DNA of 64,000 nt from positions 496,001 to 560,000 of the forward strand of contig CAJINV010000009.1 of assembly GCA_905178155.1 (NCBI GenBank). Reading direction: 5' to 3'. The notes under the pieces were generated by a model. The model saw nothing but the letters and a program-made list of their open reading frames with translations, did no database searches and was not told where the DNA came from. Positions 61,357 to 64,000 of this stretch are shown here, in pieces. The DNA is from Amoebophrya sp. A120. Its lineage: Eukaryota > Sar > Dinophyceae > Syndiniales > Amoebophryaceae. Position numbers and translations under genes: made by a program. The number at the start of each line of letters is the position of its first letter. Position 1 is the stretch's first letter.

Positions 61357-64000
61357 TAAAAAAAGTCGTGGAAAGATTTTTAAGCGAATCAATTCGAGCT
61401 CGCCAACGACGAATAAAAAAGATCTACTTGATTGTTTTTGTAACACTCGGAAATCAGACCTACTAGCTACTACTCAGTATGACTACCTTGTATAAAAACC
61501 TCTTCACATCATGCACTCCTGTCACTCATTGCATGTACAATTGCAGGAGAAACTGTATCTGTAATGATGAATGCCACGAAAGCAATATAGCGAAATAAAA
61601 CTTTTCCTTCTTCCCGGCTGTGCCTGAAACACTTTGTAATCTTTCGTATAGGCGTGCTCACGCCTGAAGAACATTAAACGTCGTCCTTTGTAGTTAGATT
61701 AGAGGGCTGCACGACAGACTAAGTAACCGAACCCACTGTCCACCCGACGTTTTGTAGATGAAGACCAAGAACAAAAAAAAAGTAACTGTAACGTAGTTTG
61801 CAATGAGAATGAGTTCGTCGTCCTCGGTTACCTGCTGAAACTTTGTGTGAAAAAAAGAATGAATGCACATGTTTTGTCTTTGTGTTGTCCTGTTCTTGCG
61901 CTCTACACCTAAGCGCAAGTACCACAAATACAAGAAGCTTGAGATAATGGCATATCGGGCCAGCTGCACTGTCATGGATTGCGTTAGAGAGAAGATGCGA
62001 GGACGGAGCGTTTCACTTCCATTTGGCTAAACAGAGAGATCAGTTAGTCTTCCAATGAGGGCATCAGATCTAGTAGATCAGTTCAGCGGATCTCATATTT
62101 ATAAAGCTATAGTCTGTGCGTGAGCGGAGCTCGGAACTCACCCAGAAGAAGAAGATGATGATCAGAGTGAGAGACGTTCCAGTCTTCTGAGCAGAGTGCC
62201 TGACCGTGGTATTGTTGTTGCACTTTTTCCGTTATATTCAGACAAACTCAATGTCAATAGTTAGAAATTAGTAGCAGGCTGCGCTCTGATTTCAGTCATT
62301 TGCGCAGCTCGTCTTAGAATTTTGCGTGGTCGTAAGCATGTAACATGCGTGGCTGCTGCGTTTGTCGAACCCGCTTCGGTTATCTATGGACGTAGAGCAT
62401 TGACGCTATTGCTTGCGTTTTTGCTTCATTTCGAGCCCTACGCGACCAACAAACCCGCACGAACGAAACCGGGCCGATGCTGGGGAAATCTGCGCAGTGT
62501 GGAGCCGATGAGCGTGTCGCGTTTGTTTCTAACCTGGTCGAACACGCTGGCAGCGCTTGCTGGGTGCCTGCGACTACACGGCGCGCAGAGCTTGGTCTTG
62601 GCGTTTGTAGTATTTCGCCGGGCTGCCCCAATACTTGGCGCGCCGTCTGGCGGACTCGTGACGCACGAAGTTGCCCGGGCCGACTACACTCGCAGAGCAG
62701 TCTGCCGCCAACGAGAGCAGCCTGACCAAGCGACCCCGTCCGCCGGCCTTTCGTTGGCGCGCCTGCGAGGCGGCGGGCGAGGCGCCGGGCCTGAGCCTGG
62801 GGCCGATGCTCCCCCGCCCCCTCTGCCTCCCTCGCGCGAGCTTGCGCGACGCCCCGACGCGTGTGTCGGGGCATGCGGCCCGTGCGGGCGGTGGAGTGCT
62901 TCACCGCCCCGGCGGCTTCAGAGGGCGCGGCCCGCTCGGCCGCGCGCAGCGCCCCTGCCTCCGTTCTGGATGCCCAGCATCTGAATCCATGTGCCTCTGG
63001 TCGTCAGCCCCCCTCCTTAGTCTGCTGGTCGGCCCGGTGCTTGTTTTGGGTAGGTACCCTTGCAACCCGCCCGGGCGGGGCTGACGCGATGATGTGCGTT
63101 TGCATTTGAGCAGGCCTTCCCCCTCTTGGCGCCGAGCCACACTCGTGCCTGTCAGGCCGCCATCCGCTAAGCTCATGTGGTTGGTGTTGATGCTGTCAGT
63201 CTTTCTGGGTCAGTAAGTATTCATATCCACTTACACTCACTTTGGTTGTGAAATAATAAAGCGAGAAGAGCCTGCAACAAGGTGACGCCCGCGTGGCGTA
63301 CAGCTCGTGGTTTCTGCCACAATTGCGGAAAGGACCCTCGTAAGAGGTCGCGGACATATTTTTGGTGTGTTTATCTCAAAGAGAAAGAGTTGCTTCTGAG
63401 TTGCATGAGCAAAACTACAGCAAGAAGCGCAAAATAGAGTGACGGAGCAGAAACTTTAGGCCTAGTCCCCTCCAAGTTCCACTAAACTCCGTCGGTTGAC
63501 AGCCTTACATCAATCGGTAAATTTGTGCTGTGTGTGTGACGATATGTCCAAGATGTCCGAGAGTAATTCTATGCAAAACCACACATGCAATTATCTCCGT
63601 CCACGACCACGTTCATCAATCATCATGAGGGACTGAGTGTGGATGGGCTTTTTGATGGCGTTTTCCGTTTTCCTTTTGAATGAGTTTTGCATGATTGTTG
63701 TTGCTCCAGATGCGCACCAACGCCTTACGTTTCCTTGGGCAGATCTCGTTACCGGATCGTGTGACACATGTTCAATCTAATATCTACTTGTCGGAAGTTT
63801 TAGTTTTATTGAGAATAAAGAGGCCGCGTCGCCCACACATCAATCCCTATCGTGCTAAAGATCAGGAAGGAGGAGCTCCTGCCGTCGCGGTTGTCGTTCC
63901 CTGTTTCTTCAGTTTCTAAGTAATATTGCTTGGGTACAAAATGGCTTCTGCTTGTCGTCTCCGTCGCAAACTTCGTTCATCATGCTTCTAAATGTTACTG
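61357..64000. other. Right-end tract: GC-rich hairpin island and possible start of a further gene
   Basis: No firm gene. GC island 3 (about 62480-63130) has several stems, and both strands are open by composition. From 63710 a 69-codon frame (MRTNALRFLGQISLPDR...) follows a CTCCAG acceptor-like string. It could be an exon of a gene whose other exons lie outside the window, but support is weak. A 122-base inverted-repeat stretch sits just upstream (63571-63692). Confidence 0.4.
62851..62912. repeat. Paired hairpins in GC island 3
   Basis: GCCCCGAC (62851-62858) pairs with GTCGGGGC (62865-62872) around six bases. Immediately after, GGGCGGTG pairs with CACCGCCC (about 62886-62911). Two perfect stems within 60 bases resemble a double-hairpin element. 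Confidence 0.75.

Noticed and set aside
63935-63960. AAAATGGCT as part of a dinoflagellate spliced-leader gene
   Set aside because: Only a short reverse-complement match to the spliced leader. The rest of the leader and the donor site are missing.

Overview
This window is nuclear DNA of a protist. The genes are intron-containing and lie in a mostly non-coding setting. There is no bacterial operon structure, CRISPR array or insertion sequence, and I saw no tRNA or rRNA gene. Every gene that I can support well is on the + strand, spaced 0.4 to 4 kb apart. That one-way order, together with several introns that look like inserted elements (terminal inverted repeats, flanking direct repeats, non-GT/AG ends), points to an alveolate of the dinoflagellate line. 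A syndinian parasite such as Amoebophrya fits best, because its genomes are reported to carry such introners. The species call is inference.

Layout. (1) 1-4879: multi-exon gene or gene pair, cut by the left edge, of a lineage-specific family that I call CHR/AYRG here. Single-exon relatives lie at 8729-11518 and 24747-27587, both with an N-terminal signal peptide or anchor. (2) 14021-23595: one large five-exon gene for a roughly 2,800-residue Ser/Trp-rich protein. (3) 29254-35175: a ten-exon polycystin-2-type cation channel (PKD2/TRPP), the only gene with a clear known function. Three of its introns are bounded by inverted repeats. (4) 35971-52411: five tandem paralogues, NLAG-1 to NLAG-5 (my names), of an apparently undescribed modular family; the first is split by a 110-bp introner. 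(5) 53013-57627: three-exon alpha-helical, ARM-like protein. (6) 59848-61356: single-pass membrane protein with a long disordered ectodomain. (7) Intergenic tracts holding three GC-rich islands with strong hairpins, near 7.5-8.5 kb, 58.5-58.95 kb and 62.5-63.1 kb.

The main points of interest are the four inverted-repeat introns with precise in-frame excision, the decamer TCTGTCATGC shared between introns of three genes, the five-copy NLAG array, and the secreted CHR/AYRG family. Two gene families expanded side by side suggest local tandem duplication is an active route of gene birth here. Splice sites were read by eye from phase and reading-frame continuity. No search was run, so 'unknown family' means not recognised by me.
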